A stretch of DNA of 64,000 nt from an uncultured cyanobacterium (GTDB lineage: Bacteria; Cyanobacteriota; Cyanobacteriia; PCC-6307; Cyanobiaceae): assembly GCA_903935205.1 (NCBI GenBank), contig CAIZQU010000057.1:49001-113000 (forward strand). The letters are read 5' to 3'. A program made the translations under genes and the position numbers. Below are positions 52,800 to 61,531 of the stretch, piece by piece. Under the pieces are notes generated by a model. The model saw nothing but the letters and a program-made list of their open reading frames with translations, did no database searches and had not been told where the DNA came from. The stretch's first letter is position 1; each line of letters opens with the position of its first letter.

Positions 52800-54452
52800 C
52801 TAGCTGTGTCGCGCCCTGGCGCCCACCGGGCCGCCCTGCACGGGCTCCGCCAGCTCCCCCGCCACAGCCTGCGGCGTGACTCCCCCACCCCCATGGCGCT
52901 CCCTGGCCCGAACGCCAGCCAGCGCGTGGTCGAGGGCGGCCAGGGCCAGCAGGGACGGCTCCGCGCCGCCGCAGGCGTTGGCCATGGCGGCCAGCCCCGC
53001 CGCATAGCCCGCCAGCACATCGCCAAGGCCGGCCCTGGCAGCCGCCGGGCAGCTTTGCAGCAGCTGCCAGCGCCGTCCATCCGCCGCGGCCACGACCGTA
53101 CGGGCACCCTTGAGCAGCACGGTGGCCCCGCATCGTTGCGAGGCCCTGGCCGCTGCCTCCAGAGGCGGCAGCTCCGCCAGATCCGGGAACAGGCGCGCGA
53201 ATTCTGCGGCGTGGGGGGTGAGCCAGGTGGGCCCGGCCCGCCGCTCCAGCCAGGCCGCGCTGATCCGGTTGAGACCGTCGGCATCAACGACCAGGGTGCC
53301 GGCGAAGCCGAGCAGGGGATTCCAGATCCCCTCCCCTGCCGCGGCCTTCCACGCTTTGTCACCGTCTGCGCTGCCCGTGGCGCCACCGGGTGGACCGAGA
53401 CCGGGTCCCACCAGCACGGCATCGAGTCGGCCGTCGGCAGCGGCCCCGATCGGATCGGGCTCAGGCACCACATGGGGCAGAACGGTCCAGAGTCCCTCCG
53501 CCACCGCCTCTGGCAGCGCCGCCCGAAGGCTGCCACAGCCGCTGGCGCTGGCGCCCGCCAGGGCCAGGTGGGCGGCACCCGGGTAGCGGGGGCTGCCGGC
53601 GATCACCAGCAGCCTGCCGCGCTGATACTTGCCCGCGGCGGGGGCCGGGGCGGGCCGCGGTGCCCGTTCGGCATCGATGGGCCCCAGGCCCGGGACAGCG
53701 AGGCCCAGGGGCTGCTCGAAGGGCAGGGCGTTGAGCAGGGGTTTCGGCAGACCCAGGTCGATCCGTTCCAGCTCCCCCACCCAGTCGAGGGCGCAGTCCT
53801 GAACCAGACCCTGGCGGATCAGGCCGAGGCAGAGGGTCAGGGTGGCCCGGGCCGCTTCCCGACCGAGCACCCTGCCGGTGTCGCTGCAGAGGCCCGTGGG
53901 CCCATCGATGGCCAGCAGTCGCCCAGGCTGCCATTCCTGCCGCTCCCGCAACAGCGCCTCCAGCCCATCGCCAGGGGCGCGCCGCTGCCCATTTCCGAAC
54001 AGGGCATCGATCCAGAGGCAGGGTTCAGCGGGGTCCGGCCGGTGGTCCAGCAGGGGGATGCCCAGCCAGCGGGCGTGCTGCCAATGGCGTTCGGTGAGGG
54101 GTTTGCGGCGTTCGAAGGGCGACCAGAGCCGCACCGGCACCCCCGCCAGCAGCAGCTCGCGGGCGACCACCAGCCCATCGCCGCCGTTGTGGCCTGGACC
54201 GACCAGCACCAGGGCCCCCCGACTCCGCAACCCCTCGCCAAGGCCGTGGAGCGCGGCATCCTGTCGCGGCTCCAGGTCCAGGATGCGCCGGGCCAGGGCC
54301 AGACCCGCCTTTTCCATCAGGGCCTCCACCGGCAGGCCGCTGGCGAACAGCTCAGCCTCCAGGGCCCGCATCTGCTCCGCCGACACCAGCAGATGCGAGG
54401 CATCCCGCTCGGGCCATGGGCGGATGGGCGGGCGGGGGGGAGGGTTGGCCAC
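52800..54452 (-). CDS. nnr: Bifunctional NAD(P)H-hydrate epimerase / ADP-dependent dehydratase
   Basis: This repair enzyme restores hydrated NADH and NADPH. From the GTG at 54452 (start uncertain; GTG 54386 is an alternative) there are 550 residues. The N-terminal epimerase has 'LVSAEQMRALEAELFASG', 'ALMEKAGLALARRI' and 'LVGPGHNGGDGLVVARELL'. The C-terminal ribokinase-like dehydratase has 'VIAGSPRYPGAAHLA', 'VVDADGLNRI' and 'AARAGLGDVLAGYAAGLA', where Leu replaces the usual Thr/Ser of GTGD but the Asp is kept. The open frame runs far upstream only as shadow of mnmA. Confidence 0.93.
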   Translation of the reverse strand: MANPPPRPPIRPWPERDASHLLVSAEQMRALEAELFASGLPVEALMEKAGLALARRILDLEPRQDAALHGLGEGLRSRGALVLVGPGHNGGDGLVVARELLLAGVPVRLWSPFERRKPLTERHWQHARWLGIPLLDHRPDPAEPCLWIDALFGNGQRRAPGDGLEALLRERQEWQPGRLLAIDGPTGLCSDTGRVLGREAARATLTLCLGLIRQGLVQDCALDWVGELERIDLGLPKPLLNALPFEQPLGLAVPGLGPIDAERAPRPAPAPAAGKYQRGRLLVIAGSPRYPGAAHLALAGASASGCGSLRAALPEAVAEGLWTVLPHVVPEPDPIGAAADGRLDAVLVGPGLGPPGGATGSADGDKAWKAAAGEGIWNPLLGFAGTLVVDADGLNRISAAWLERRAGPTWLTPHAAEFARLFPDLAELPPLEAAARASQRCGATVLLKGARTVVAAADGRRWQLLQSCPAAARAGLGDVLAGYAAGLAAMANACGGAEPSLLALAALDHALAGVRARERHGGGGVTPQAVAGELAEPVQGGPVGARARHS

Positions 54453-54494
54453 GGCGGCCCGGGCATGGAACTTCCATGATGGGGAGGTGGGGCG

Positions 54495-55751
54495 GTGCCC
54501 ACCAGCCGGCCCGAGACCACCGCCTCCCCAGCCTTCACCCCTGCAAACGCCTTGATCGCCCCGCCTGTCCCCGGCAGCCCTCCCGGCGCTCCGCCTGATC
54601 CTGATGGGGCCGCCACCACCGCCGGTGCCGCCGCCGTGGCGCGGTTGCAGGCCTGGCCCGGCGAGCAGCAGGTGGTGGTGGGTCTTTCGGGCGGGGTCGA
54701 CAGCTCCTTGACCGCGGCCCTGCTGGTGGAGGCGGGCTGGCGGGTGGAAGGCCTCACCCTCTGGCTGATGAGCGGCAAGGGCGCCTGTTGCGCCGAGGGG
54801 TTGGTCGATGCCGCCGCGATCTGTGAGCAGCTGGGGCTGGAGCATCACGTGCTGGATTTCCGTGAGCATTTCCGCCGCGAGATCGTCGATTTCCTGGTGG
54901 AGGGCTACGGCCGCGGCATCACGCCTCTGCCCTGCTCCCGCTGCAACCGGGCGGTCAAGTTCGGGCCAATGCTGGCCTGGGCTCGTGCCGAGCGGGGGAT
55001 CGGGCGCCTGGCCACCGGCCATTACGCGCGGGTCCGCCATCGCCAGGCCGCCGATCCCTTGCCGCTGCCCGGCGATGGCCGGGACCGCCACCAGCTGCTG
55101 CGGGGCCTCGATCCGCGCAAGGACCAGAGCTACTTTCTCTATGACCTGCCCCAGCCGCTGCTGGGGGATCTGGTCTTTCCCCTGGGGGAGATGCACAAGA
55201 GCGACACCCGCCTGGAGGCGGCCCGCTTCGGCCTGCGCACCGCCAGCAAGCCCGAGAGCCAGGACCTGTGCCTGGCCGATCATCACGGCTCGATGAAGGC
55301 GTTCCTCGATGCCCACCTGCCCCCACGCCAGGGGGAGATCGCCCTGCAGGATGGAACGGTGCTTGGCCATCACGATGGCATCGAGCACTTCACCATCGGC
55401 CAGCGACGGGGTCTGGGTGTGGCCTGGAGTGAACCCCTGCATGTGGTGCGCCTCGATGGCGCGTTCAACCGGGTCGTGGTGGCCCCACGGGCCGAAGCGG
55501 CCCGGCAGAGCTGCCGCGTCGGCCAGGTCAATTGGGTATCGATGGCCCCCCCCCAGGAACCTCTGGAGCTATCGGTGCAACTGCGCTACCGCAGTTCACC
55601 GGAATCGGCTCGGCTCACCCCCCTCGATCACACAGCCGACCGGGTGGAGCTGCACTTCCATGATCCGCAGTTCTCGATCACCCCAGGCCAGGCGGCGGTG
55701 TTCTATGCCGGTGAGGCATTGCTTGGTGGTGGACTGATCGAGGCGTTTTGA
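54495..55751 (+). CDS. mnmA: tRNA-specific 2-thiouridylase
   Basis: MnmA puts sulfur on U34 of tRNAs for Lys, Glu and Gln. The GTG at 54495 has a GGGGAGG element 7 bases upstream. The 418 residues start with a Pro/Ala-rich extension of about 55 residues, then the PP-loop '[18 protein letters not shown]', the first catalytic Cys in '[14 protein letters not shown]', 'LATGHYARV', the second Cys in '[10 protein letters not shown]', and '[10 protein letters not shown]'. The N-terminal extension is unusual, and a later TTG at 54555 could be the true start. Confidence 0.95.
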   Translation: MPTSRPETTASPAFTPANALIAPPVPGSPPGAPPDPDGAATTAGAAAVARLQAWPGEQQVVVGLSGGVDSSLTAALLVEAGWRVEGLTLWLMSGKGACCAEGLVDAAAICEQLGLEHHVLDFREHFRREIVDFLVEGYGRGITPLPCSRCNRAVKFGPMLAWARAERGIGRLATGHYARVRHRQAADPLPLPGDGRDRHQLLRGLDPRKDQSYFLYDLPQPLLGDLVFPLGEMHKSDTRLEAARFGLRTASKPESQDLCLADHHGSMKAFLDAHLPPRQGEIALQDGTVLGHHDGIEHFTIGQRRGLGVAWSEPLHVVRLDGAFNRVVVAPRAEAARQSCRVGQVNWVSMAPPQEPLELSVQLRYRSSPESARLTPLDHTADRVELHFHDPQFSITPGQAAVFYAGEALLGGGLIEAF

Positions 55752-55778
55752 GGGGGCGGGCGTCTTGAGGGGCGCAGC

Positions 55779-56921
55779 TCAGATGGTGGCGTCGGCGCGG
55801 GCGGCCAGCTTCTGCTCACTGCGGAAGCGGTTCATGGCGGCTTCAACGACGACGTGCATATCCATGTATTTATATTCAGAAAGGCGTCCACCGAAAATGT
55901 GGGTCGATATCGCCTCAGCGCGCTGGCGATAGAGGTTGAAGGTGCGCTGATTGTCGGGGCTGTTGACGGGATAGTAGGGAATACGATTAGCCCCGCCATC
56001 GCGGGGAAACTCGTGAGTGAGCACTGTGACGTCGCTCGGCACCGATTCGAAATGCTTGTGCTCGATTGTGCGGGTGTAGGGCACTGAGGCATCGCAATAA
56101 TTGATCACGGCATTGCCCTGGTGGTTCTCTGTCTCGATCACGGTGTGCTCGAAATCGAGGGAGCGATAATCGAGACGGCCGAGATCGTGCCCGAAGAATT
56201 CATCGATGCAGCCGGTATACACCACCCGCCGAGCCAGGCCGTCGAAGTGAGCACGGTCGGCAAGATAATCGGTGTTGAGCCGCAGCTCAATGCCGCTCAA
56301 CAGCTTTTCGAAGAGGGCGGTGTAACCACCGATCGGTATACCCTGGTAGCGGTCATTAAAGTAGTTGTTGTTGAAGGTGAAGCGAAGCGGCAGGCGTTTG
56401 ATGATGAAGGCAGGAAGCTCACGGGGATGGCGTCCCCATTGCTTGGCGGTATAGTCGCGGATCAAAGTGTTATAAATATCGGTGCCCACCAGCGAAAGGG
56501 CCTGCTCTTCAAGATTGGAGGGTTCGCCGCGAAAGCGCTGCGAATCAATTTTGAGCCGGGCCTGTTCGGGCGTAATCACCTGCCACAACTCATGAAACGT
56601 GTTCATGTTGAAGGGCAGTGAATAAAGCTTGCCGCCAGCGATGGCCTTGGGGGAGTTCACATAATTGTTGAAGGCGGCGAACCGCTGCATGAAAGCCCAG
56701 ACGGCGCTGTTGCTGGTGTGAAAGATATGGGCTCCATAGGTATGGACATGGATGCCCTCCCGGGAGGTTGTGTGGCAATTACCGCCGATGTGATCGCGCT
56801 TGTCGATCACAAGGCAGCGCAGCCCTGCATCCGTGGCAAGGCGGGCGAAGGTGGAGCCATACAGGCCGCAGCCCACCACCAGGTAGTCGTATCGGGAGTG
56901 GCGATCCCCCTCAGGCGTCAC
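55779..56921 (-). CDS. glf: UDP-galactopyranose mutase
   Basis: Glf interconverts UDP-galactopyranose and UDP-galactofuranose using reduced FAD. From the GTG at 56921 there are 380 residues. The FAD fold begins 'YDYLVVGCGLYGSTFARLA' and continues with 'VIDKRDHIGGNCHT', the His loop 'HTYGAHIFHTSNSAVW', 'KQWGRHPRELP', 'GGYTALFEKLL' and 'DYRSLDFEH', all typical. Open frame upstream to 57920 is shadow of the divergent gene. It lies outside the main sugar locus, 12 kb from gmd, and is convergent with mnmA. Confidence 0.94.
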   Translation of the reverse strand: MTPEGDRHSRYDYLVVGCGLYGSTFARLATDAGLRCLVIDKRDHIGGNCHTTSREGIHVHTYGAHIFHTSNSAVWAFMQRFAAFNNYVNSPKAIAGGKLYSLPFNMNTFHELWQVITPEQARLKIDSQRFRGEPSNLEEQALSLVGTDIYNTLIRDYTAKQWGRHPRELPAFIIKRLPLRFTFNNNYFNDRYQGIPIGGYTALFEKLLSGIELRLNTDYLADRAHFDGLARRVVYTGCIDEFFGHDLGRLDYRSLDFEHTVIETENHQGNAVINYCDASVPYTRTIEHKHFESVPSDVTVLTHEFPRDGGANRIPYYPVNSPDNQRTFNLYRQRAEAISTHIFGGRLSEYKYMDMHVVVEAAMNRFRSEQKLAARADATI

Positions 56922-57140
56922 TGTCAAGGGAGGGGGGGAAAGCGCAGGGGGCAGGGCATCGACCGGGGGAATGGTGGAGGGGGCTTCGTCAACGGGGATG
57001 GGCTGATCAGGGCGGCAGCGCAGGCAGCTGCTGTGCCGCAATTCGCAGGGCACCACAGGCTGACGCGCTGATGCTAGTGGCCCCAGCGACAGCCCCGGCC
57101 GCCAACGTCGCGTCAAGCTGGCAGAAGAGCGCCGTTCGCC

Positions 57141-58172
57141 GTGAAGCCCAGCTGCCGGATCGTCTCGAGCGATTACCTCGATCGGGACGTCTACCTCAAC
57201 ATCTGCGGCTTCTATGAGGCCGCAGGCTTTCAGCTGCTCGAGGCGGCGCCCGGGGACCCGGATCTGCTGGTGGTGCTGCGCGGCGACAACGGCACGGCCG
57301 ATCAGGACTTTGCCGGCCCGATCCACCTCTACGACTACGTGCGCGAGTACCGGGTCGACTGGGCGCGCCGCTACCCACGGGCCCTGTCGATCGCACTGGT
57401 CAGCCTGGGGGAACCGCCCCAGGGGCCCGCAGATCCGCGCCTGCACCATGTGCGGGCGTATCTGCCCGTGATTCCCGAGCTCTGGACCTGTCCTTCGCCC
57501 GCACTGCGCGGGGGGCCGGTGCATGTGTCCAACTACAAGCGCATGCCTGGGGATCCGTTCCAGGAGCAGCTCCTGGCGCTGATTCGCAGCGGCAGGGTCG
57601 CGGTCCATGGCGGACGCTGGGAGCTGGTGGGTGTGCGGACCCGGCCGCTCAGCTACCGGCAGGCCAACCGTCTGATCGCCGCCTCCACCAGTTGCTTTGG
57701 TCTGATGTGGCCGTATCAGCGGGGTACCACCCTCTCTGGGCGCATGTGGCAGGCGCCCCTGAACGGCTGCTTCGTGTTCAGCGAGCCGGGCACCGATCTG
57801 CTCGGCTGTCCAGGGGTGATCGAACGGCCGCAGTTTGATGCCGCCACCGCCTCGCTCCCCTTCTCCAGCGAGCGCTGCGACGCCCTGGCCCAGGAGGCCG
57901 CCACCTTCTGGCGCCGCCACACCGAAATGATCGCCTCAGCCCTGGATCTGGCGCTGCAGCTCGAACCCGATGGCGCCTCGATCCGGCGTCTGCGCCGGCG
58001 GTTGCTGGTCTGGGATCTGGAATTCCGGCTCCAGCAGCTCCAAGCCCGTTTGGCGGCCTGGCTCTCTCCTCCCCTGACGGCCCTGCGACGCTCCCTGGCG
58101 CGGCTGGCCCGTTCCCTGGGCCTCCATCCCCGCCAGATCCAGGACCGCCGGCGCGGGGGGCCTCACCAGTAG
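57141..58172 (+). CDS. Hypothetical protein, possible glycosyltransferase, divergent from glf
   Basis: 343 residues from a GTG at 57141. I do not recognise a named family. The stretch 'FGLMWPYQRGTTLSGRMWQAPLNGCFVFSEPG' region, visible in parts such as 'GTTLSGRMWQAPLNGC' and 'DLLGCPGVIE' (about residues 195-235), resembles the donor side of CgeB-like or GT-B proteins, where a nucleotide sugar is held. The N-terminal half has 'DVYLNICGFYEAAGFQLLEA' and 'GPIHLYDYVREYRVDWARRY'. The C-terminus (about 275-335) is basic and helical and may bind membrane. Because it diverges from the galactofuranose gene, a galactofuranosyl-type transferase is a guess. It overlaps the convergent ferredoxin gene by 10 bases. 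Confidence 0.55.
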   Translation: MKPSCRIVSSDYLDRDVYLNICGFYEAAGFQLLEAAPGDPDLLVVLRGDNGTADQDFAGPIHLYDYVREYRVDWARRYPRALSIALVSLGEPPQGPADPRLHHVRAYLPVIPELWTCPSPALRGGPVHVSNYKRMPGDPFQEQLLALIRSGRVAVHGGRWELVGVRTRPLSYRQANRLIAASTSCFGLMWPYQRGTTLSGRMWQAPLNGCFVFSEPGTDLLGCPGVIERPQFDAATASLPFSSERCDALAQEAATFWRRHTEMIASALDLALQLEPDGASIRRLRRRLLVWDLEFRLQQLQARLAAWLSPPLTALRRSLARLARSLGLHPRQIQDRRRGGPHQ

Positions 58173-58411
58173 GGATCAAAAGCCTGGTTGAGACGCAAGG
58201 TGCTGCCGGGGCAGGCGGGAACCTCGGCGATGCAGGCCCGGATCACCACCCCATTGACCTCGATCTCACAGGCTCCGCAGCTGCCCACCCGGCAGGCCGT
58301 GGGGATCGTCTGCTCCGCCCGTCGCGCCGCCTCCATCCATGGCTCCCCGGCCAGGGCAGCGCTGCGGCTGCCGTCCGGCCAGATGATCGTCAGTTGCTGG
58401 GGATCAACCAT
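58163..58411 (-). CDS. Small [2Fe-2S] ferredoxin-like protein
   Basis: 82 residues from the ATG at 58411; a GTG at 58420 is possible. Plant-type [2Fe-2S] ligands are present as 'ACRVGSCGACEIEVNG' (about 38-53: C, then CxxC) and the fourth Cys in 'VIRACIAEV'. The domain is slightly shorter than photosynthetic ferredoxin and has a basic or hydrophobic rather than acidic surface, so an electron donor for a single enzyme is more likely than the PetF pool. It follows cobQ by 15 bases and may be in its operon. The stop overlaps the convergent gene. Confidence 0.87.
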   Translation of the reverse strand: MVDPQQLTIIWPDGSRSAALAGEPWMEAARRAEQTIPTACRVGSCGACEIEVNGVVIRACIAEVPACPGSTLRLNQAFDPYW

Positions 58412-58426
58412 GGGAGGCACAGCGGA

Positions 58427-59950
58427 TCAGCCATCGGGGTGGAGCAGGGGGGCGAGGTTCACATGGTCCTCGAAAGCATCCGCCAGTCTGTCGAGCAGGG
58501 CGCTGCGCTGGGCCGCGTGATTGCGGGGCTGGGGGGGCAAAGGATCGAGCCCGCGGCGCTGCCGCAGGCCATTGAGCCAGCGGCGACGCCAGGGGCCGTT
58601 GTCGAACACCCCGTGGAGATAGGTGCCGGCCACCCAGCCACCGCCGGCGGTCGCCTGCCACCAACCCAGATCCGGAGCCTCACAGATGGCCTGGGCGCCG
58701 CCCTCGCGTTCGTCCAGCCAGACGCTGCATCCATGGCGGAGCTCGAAGCCCTCGATCGGCAGGGGAGGACCTGGGGGCCAGAGGGCCAGGGTGCGCCGTT
58801 GGCCGCAGGTCTTGGCGCTGGCGAAGCGGGTTCGCAGGGGCAACAGCCCCAGCCCCCTCACGGCGCCTGCGGTGGAGGGGATCCCGGTGGAGCCCTCCGG
58901 CTCGGCTTCGCCCTCCAGCCCGTGGGGATCCTCCAGCTCCAGGCCCAGCATCTGCAGCCCGCCGCAGAGCCCGAACAGGTGGCCGCCATTGGCGAGGTAG
59001 CGCTCCAGGGCGGTGTCCAGACCCGCCGCCCGCAACGCCGCCAGATCGCTGAGGGTCCGCTTGCTGCCGGGCACGATCACGGCATCGGGGCAACCGATCT
59101 CCTCTCCCGGATGCAGCCAGCGCAGGCGCAGGCTCGGTTCGGCCTCGAGGGGATCGAGATCCGAGAAGTTGCTCAGGCTGGGCAGCCGCAGCACGGCGAT
59201 CGTCAGTTCAGCCCGGGGCTTGCTGGCCCGGCGCTCCAACAGATCGAGGGAGTCCTCCGGGGGGAAGAGCTCCGCCAGCCAGGGCATCACCCCAAGCACC
59301 GGCAAGCCCGTGTGGCGCTCCAGCCAGTCCCGGCCGGCCTCGAACAACTCCGGACGGCCGCGGAAGCGGTTGATCAGGATGCCACCGATCAGGCGACGCT
59401 CCACAGGTCGCAACAGGGCCAGGGTGCCCACCACCTGGGCAAACACGCCACCACGCTCGATGTCGGCGACCAGCAGGCAGCGGGCCCTCAGGTAGAGGGC
59501 CAGGCGGAGGTTGGTGAGATCCCGGGCCTGGAGATTGACCTCCACCGGGCTGCCGGCGCCCTCAAGCACCAGCCGACCGCCGGGATGGGCCGCCGACAGC
59601 TCGCCCAGGCCGGTGCGAATGGCGGACCAGCCGGGCCGGAACCAGTCGCGGTAGTAGTGCTCAGCCCGAGCGATTCCCACCGAGCGGCCCAGGTGGATCA
59701 CCTCGCTGCTGCTGTCGCCCCGGGGTTTGAGCAGCACCGGATTCATGGCCACCGCCGGCTCCAGCTCAGCGGCCCAGGCCTGTAAGGCCTGGGAGTAGGC
59801 CATTTCGCCACCGTCGCCGTCGACCCAGGCGTTGAGGCTCATGTTCTGACCCTTGAAGGGCAAGGGTTGTTCACCCCGCCGTCGCAGCACCCGGCAGAGG
59901 GCGGCCGTCATCAGCGACTTGCCGGCACCACTGCTCGTTCCGAGCACCAT
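58427..59950 (-). CDS. cobQ: Cobyric acid synthase CobQ
   Basis: CobQ amidates adenosyl-cobyrinic acid a,c-diamide at four side chains with glutamine and ATP. From the ATG at 59950 there are 507 residues: the P-loop domain '[19 protein letters not shown]', '[15 protein letters not shown]', '[15 protein letters not shown]', '[16 protein letters not shown]', then the class I glutaminase with the nucleophile in '[15 protein letters not shown]' and the His in '[11 protein letters not shown]'. The family usually has about five residues before the Met, so the real start may be slightly upstream (TTG at 59983). It lies downstream of the two small genes behind the riboswitch-like RNA. Confidence 0.96.
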   Translation of the reverse strand: MVLGTSSGAGKSLMTAALCRVLRRRGEQPLPFKGQNMSLNAWVDGDGGEMAYSQALQAWAAELEPAVAMNPVLLKPRGDSSSEVIHLGRSVGIARAEHYYRDWFRPGWSAIRTGLGELSAAHPGGRLVLEGAGSPVEVNLQARDLTNLRLALYLRARCLLVADIERGGVFAQVVGTLALLRPVERRLIGGILINRFRGRPELFEAGRDWLERHTGLPVLGVMPWLAELFPPEDSLDLLERRASKPRAELTIAVLRLPSLSNFSDLDPLEAEPSLRLRWLHPGEEIGCPDAVIVPGSKRTLSDLAALRAAGLDTALERYLANGGHLFGLCGGLQMLGLELEDPHGLEGEAEPEGSTGIPSTAGAVRGLGLLPLRTRFASAKTCGQRRTLALWPPGPPLPIEGFELRHGCSVWLDEREGGAQAICEAPDLGWWQATAGGGWVAGTYLHGVFDNGPWRRRWLNGLRQRRGLDPLPPQPRNHAAQRSALLDRLADAFEDHVNLAPLLHPDG

Positions 59951-60166
59951 CAGGGGTGGGGCTGCTCCTGGGGCGGGACGACTCAAGTGGGTGGGGGCGA
60001 AGGGGTCGAGCGGATGTTGGAGGCGGGGCGAACGGACCCTGAGCAGGAGCGAGAAGGGGCATTCGACCCCTGGCACAGCCGAGGCGGACGATGGCGAGGG
60101 CTGCGAGCAGCGGACCGGGCGGATCGGCGGCGGCGCCACGACGGCGGAACGCGGTGGCGCCGCCGA

Positions 60167-60532
60167 TCAGAAGCGGGGCCGATGGCGCCGGAAGTTCTCC
60201 TGGATTCTCTCCCGCAGCCCCCCCCTCGGGATCTCGGCAGGCCAGCGCTCGAGCACCTGGCGGCCCAGGGGTGTGAGGCGCACCCGTTCGGTGAGGCCCT
60301 GCCCGTCCACCTCACGACGCAGCACGCCGAGCCGGATCAGCCAGTTGAAATGGGCTTCGGCCCGATCCACTCCGAAGGGGGCGAACACCAACCGTGGCCA
60401 GTCTTGACGGCTGCAGAGCTCGACACTGCTGATCGGCTGTCCGTCGACCATCTCGAAGAAGGCCCGGCGGAAGGGAAGGCAGCGCAGGGAGCGGCAGGCC
60501 CGCTCCAGGGCGATCACGTCGGCGCTGCTCAC
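60167..60532 (-). CDS. Npun_F0494-like small cyanobacterial protein
   Basis: 121 residues from a GTG at 60532 that overlaps the ycgJ stop (GTGA). It reads like a winged-helix: 'ALERACRSLRCLPFRRAFFEM', then 'AHFNWLIRLGVLRREVDGQG' and 'VRLTPLGRQVLERWP', the helix-turn-helix followed by the wing. I recall this pattern as the Npun_F0494 family, found across cyanobacteria, with no known role. It may be a DNA-binding protein. Position between a B12-box-like leader and cobQ raises the question of a link to cobalamin. Confidence 0.75.
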   Translation of the reverse strand: MSSADVIALERACRSLRCLPFRRAFFEMVDGQPISSVELCSRQDWPRLVFAPFGVDRAEAHFNWLIRLGVLRREVDGQGLTERVRLTPLGRQVLERWPAEIPRGGLRERIQENFRRHRPRF

Positions 60533-61392
60533 GGGAAGAGGGCCTCCATCAGATCAGTGCCGGTCTCTCCGGTGGATCGGGGCCGCGGGCTGGCGGGCAG
60601 TGGTGAGCTGGAGAGTCCGCCGAAAGCCTGGGCTGGCCGGACGACATCGAGCACGAGGTTGGCCCAGCGGAACTGGACGCTGGATCCCCGCTCCACCAGT
60701 GCCACCGGCCAGGTGCCGGAGGCATCATGGAGCTCAAGCAGCGGGCCGCGGCGCTGGAAGCGATAGCGCTGGCCGTTGCCCACTCTCACCCGATAGATCG
60801 GTCCGGAGCCATCGTTCTGGCGGGACAACTGGCAGGAGCCGCTGAAGACCACCTGCCCCCGCTGGCTGAGTTGGCAGGAGCGCTCCAGAAATGGGGCGGC
60901 GGCGGCGGCCGTGGGACGGGGACCGGAGGGACCGGCGGCAGCGAAGAGATGGCGGCTCAGCAATGGGTTGAACTGACGCCGCCGCTGGCCGTCATCCCAG
61001 CAGGAGCGCAGGCGCAGATCGCAAAGCTGACCATCGCTGAGCAGGAACTCGGTCAGGGGAGGCCGCCCGCTGAGTTGGGTGAGAAGGCGATTGGAAGCTC
61101 GGGGGCCCAGGTATAGGCGAGTCAATGCCAGGGAGGGCCCTTGGCCGTCGTAGCAGATCTGTTGGGGCGCATCGCAGACCACCCCGGCTCGCGGCAGGTC
61201 GACAGCGCCGGCTGGAGGCGCCACGGCCCAACCAGAGGCCAGCAGCCCCCAGCCAAGCCCACAAAGGGCACCAGCCGATCTTCCCGCTGGCCGCCGCGGC
61301 GGGTTCAGCACCGTTTCTGGCCTTGCTGCGGCGGTCTGCCCCCCAGGGCCGCACTCACCACGGAGGGTCGCTGGACTCGGCGGTCGGCTCAT
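60529..61392 (-). CDS. YcgJ-like exported protein
   Basis: 287 residues from the ATG at 61392. A hydrophobic stretch at about residues 40-60 ('ALCGLGWGLLASGWAVAPPAGA') is a plausible signal, though it lies far in; an internal start would be better placed. The mature part begins 'AGVVCDAPQQICYDGQGPSLALTRLYLG', here seen as 'VVCDAPQQICYDGQGPS', the YcgJ signature with paired Cys, and ends with 'VQFRWANLVLDVVRP'. Function unknown. Its start codon lies only 8 bases after a B12-box-like element. It ends overlapping the next gene by 4 bases. Confidence 0.72.
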   Translation of the reverse strand: MSRPPSPATLRGECGPGGQTAAARPETVLNPPRRPAGRSAGALCGLGWGLLASGWAVAPPAGAVDLPRAGVVCDAPQQICYDGQGPSLALTRLYLGPRASNRLLTQLSGRPPLTEFLLSDGQLCDLRLRSCWDDGQRRRQFNPLLSRHLFAAAGPSGPRPTAAAAAPFLERSCQLSQRGQVVFSGSCQLSRQNDGSGPIYRVRVGNGQRYRFQRRGPLLELHDASGTWPVALVERGSSVQFRWANLVLDVVRPAQAFGGLSSSPLPASPRPRSTGETGTDLMEALFP

Positions 61393-61399
61393 GGCGACA

Positions 61400-61484
61400 G
61401 GCAGGCTTTCCGACTGGAAACTAGCGAGGGTTGCGGCCTGGCATGGGCGGTCGCCCGCTCCCATCGGGTCGGGGTGCCGCTGCC
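61400..61484 (-). promoter_or_regulatory. Compact cobalamin riboswitch-like leader RNA
   Basis: Reading the minus strand: GGCAG (61484-61480) pairs with CTGCC (61404-61400) to close the structure. Between them are GGCACC (61478-61473), a CCC-GAT-GGG hairpin, GGGAG (61462-61458), a GGGC-GACC-GCCC stem (61456-61445), and 'GCCAGGCCGCAAC', which matches the conserved GCTG-ACC-CGCAAC core. It ends in a B12 box AGTCGGAAAGCCTGCC (61415-61400) that agrees with AGYCMGRAGACCTGCC at 13 of 16 positions. The region after the core is short, as in the compact AdoCbl variant class. The box ends 7 bases before the ATG, so translation control is likely. Confidence 0.65.
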
Positions 61485-61531
61485 GCATGGCAGCGTGATG
61501 GCTGCGCTCAGGTCCCGATCGGGCCGCGTCG

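Noticed and set aside
52710..54479. 589-codon + strand frame opposite nnr
   Set aside because: Antisense shadow of the repair enzyme; Gln/Pro/Gly-rich with no recognisable fold.
55779..57920. 713-codon frame read as an extended mutase
   Set aside because: The mutase domain begins near 56921; the rest is antisense to the 57141-58172 gene.
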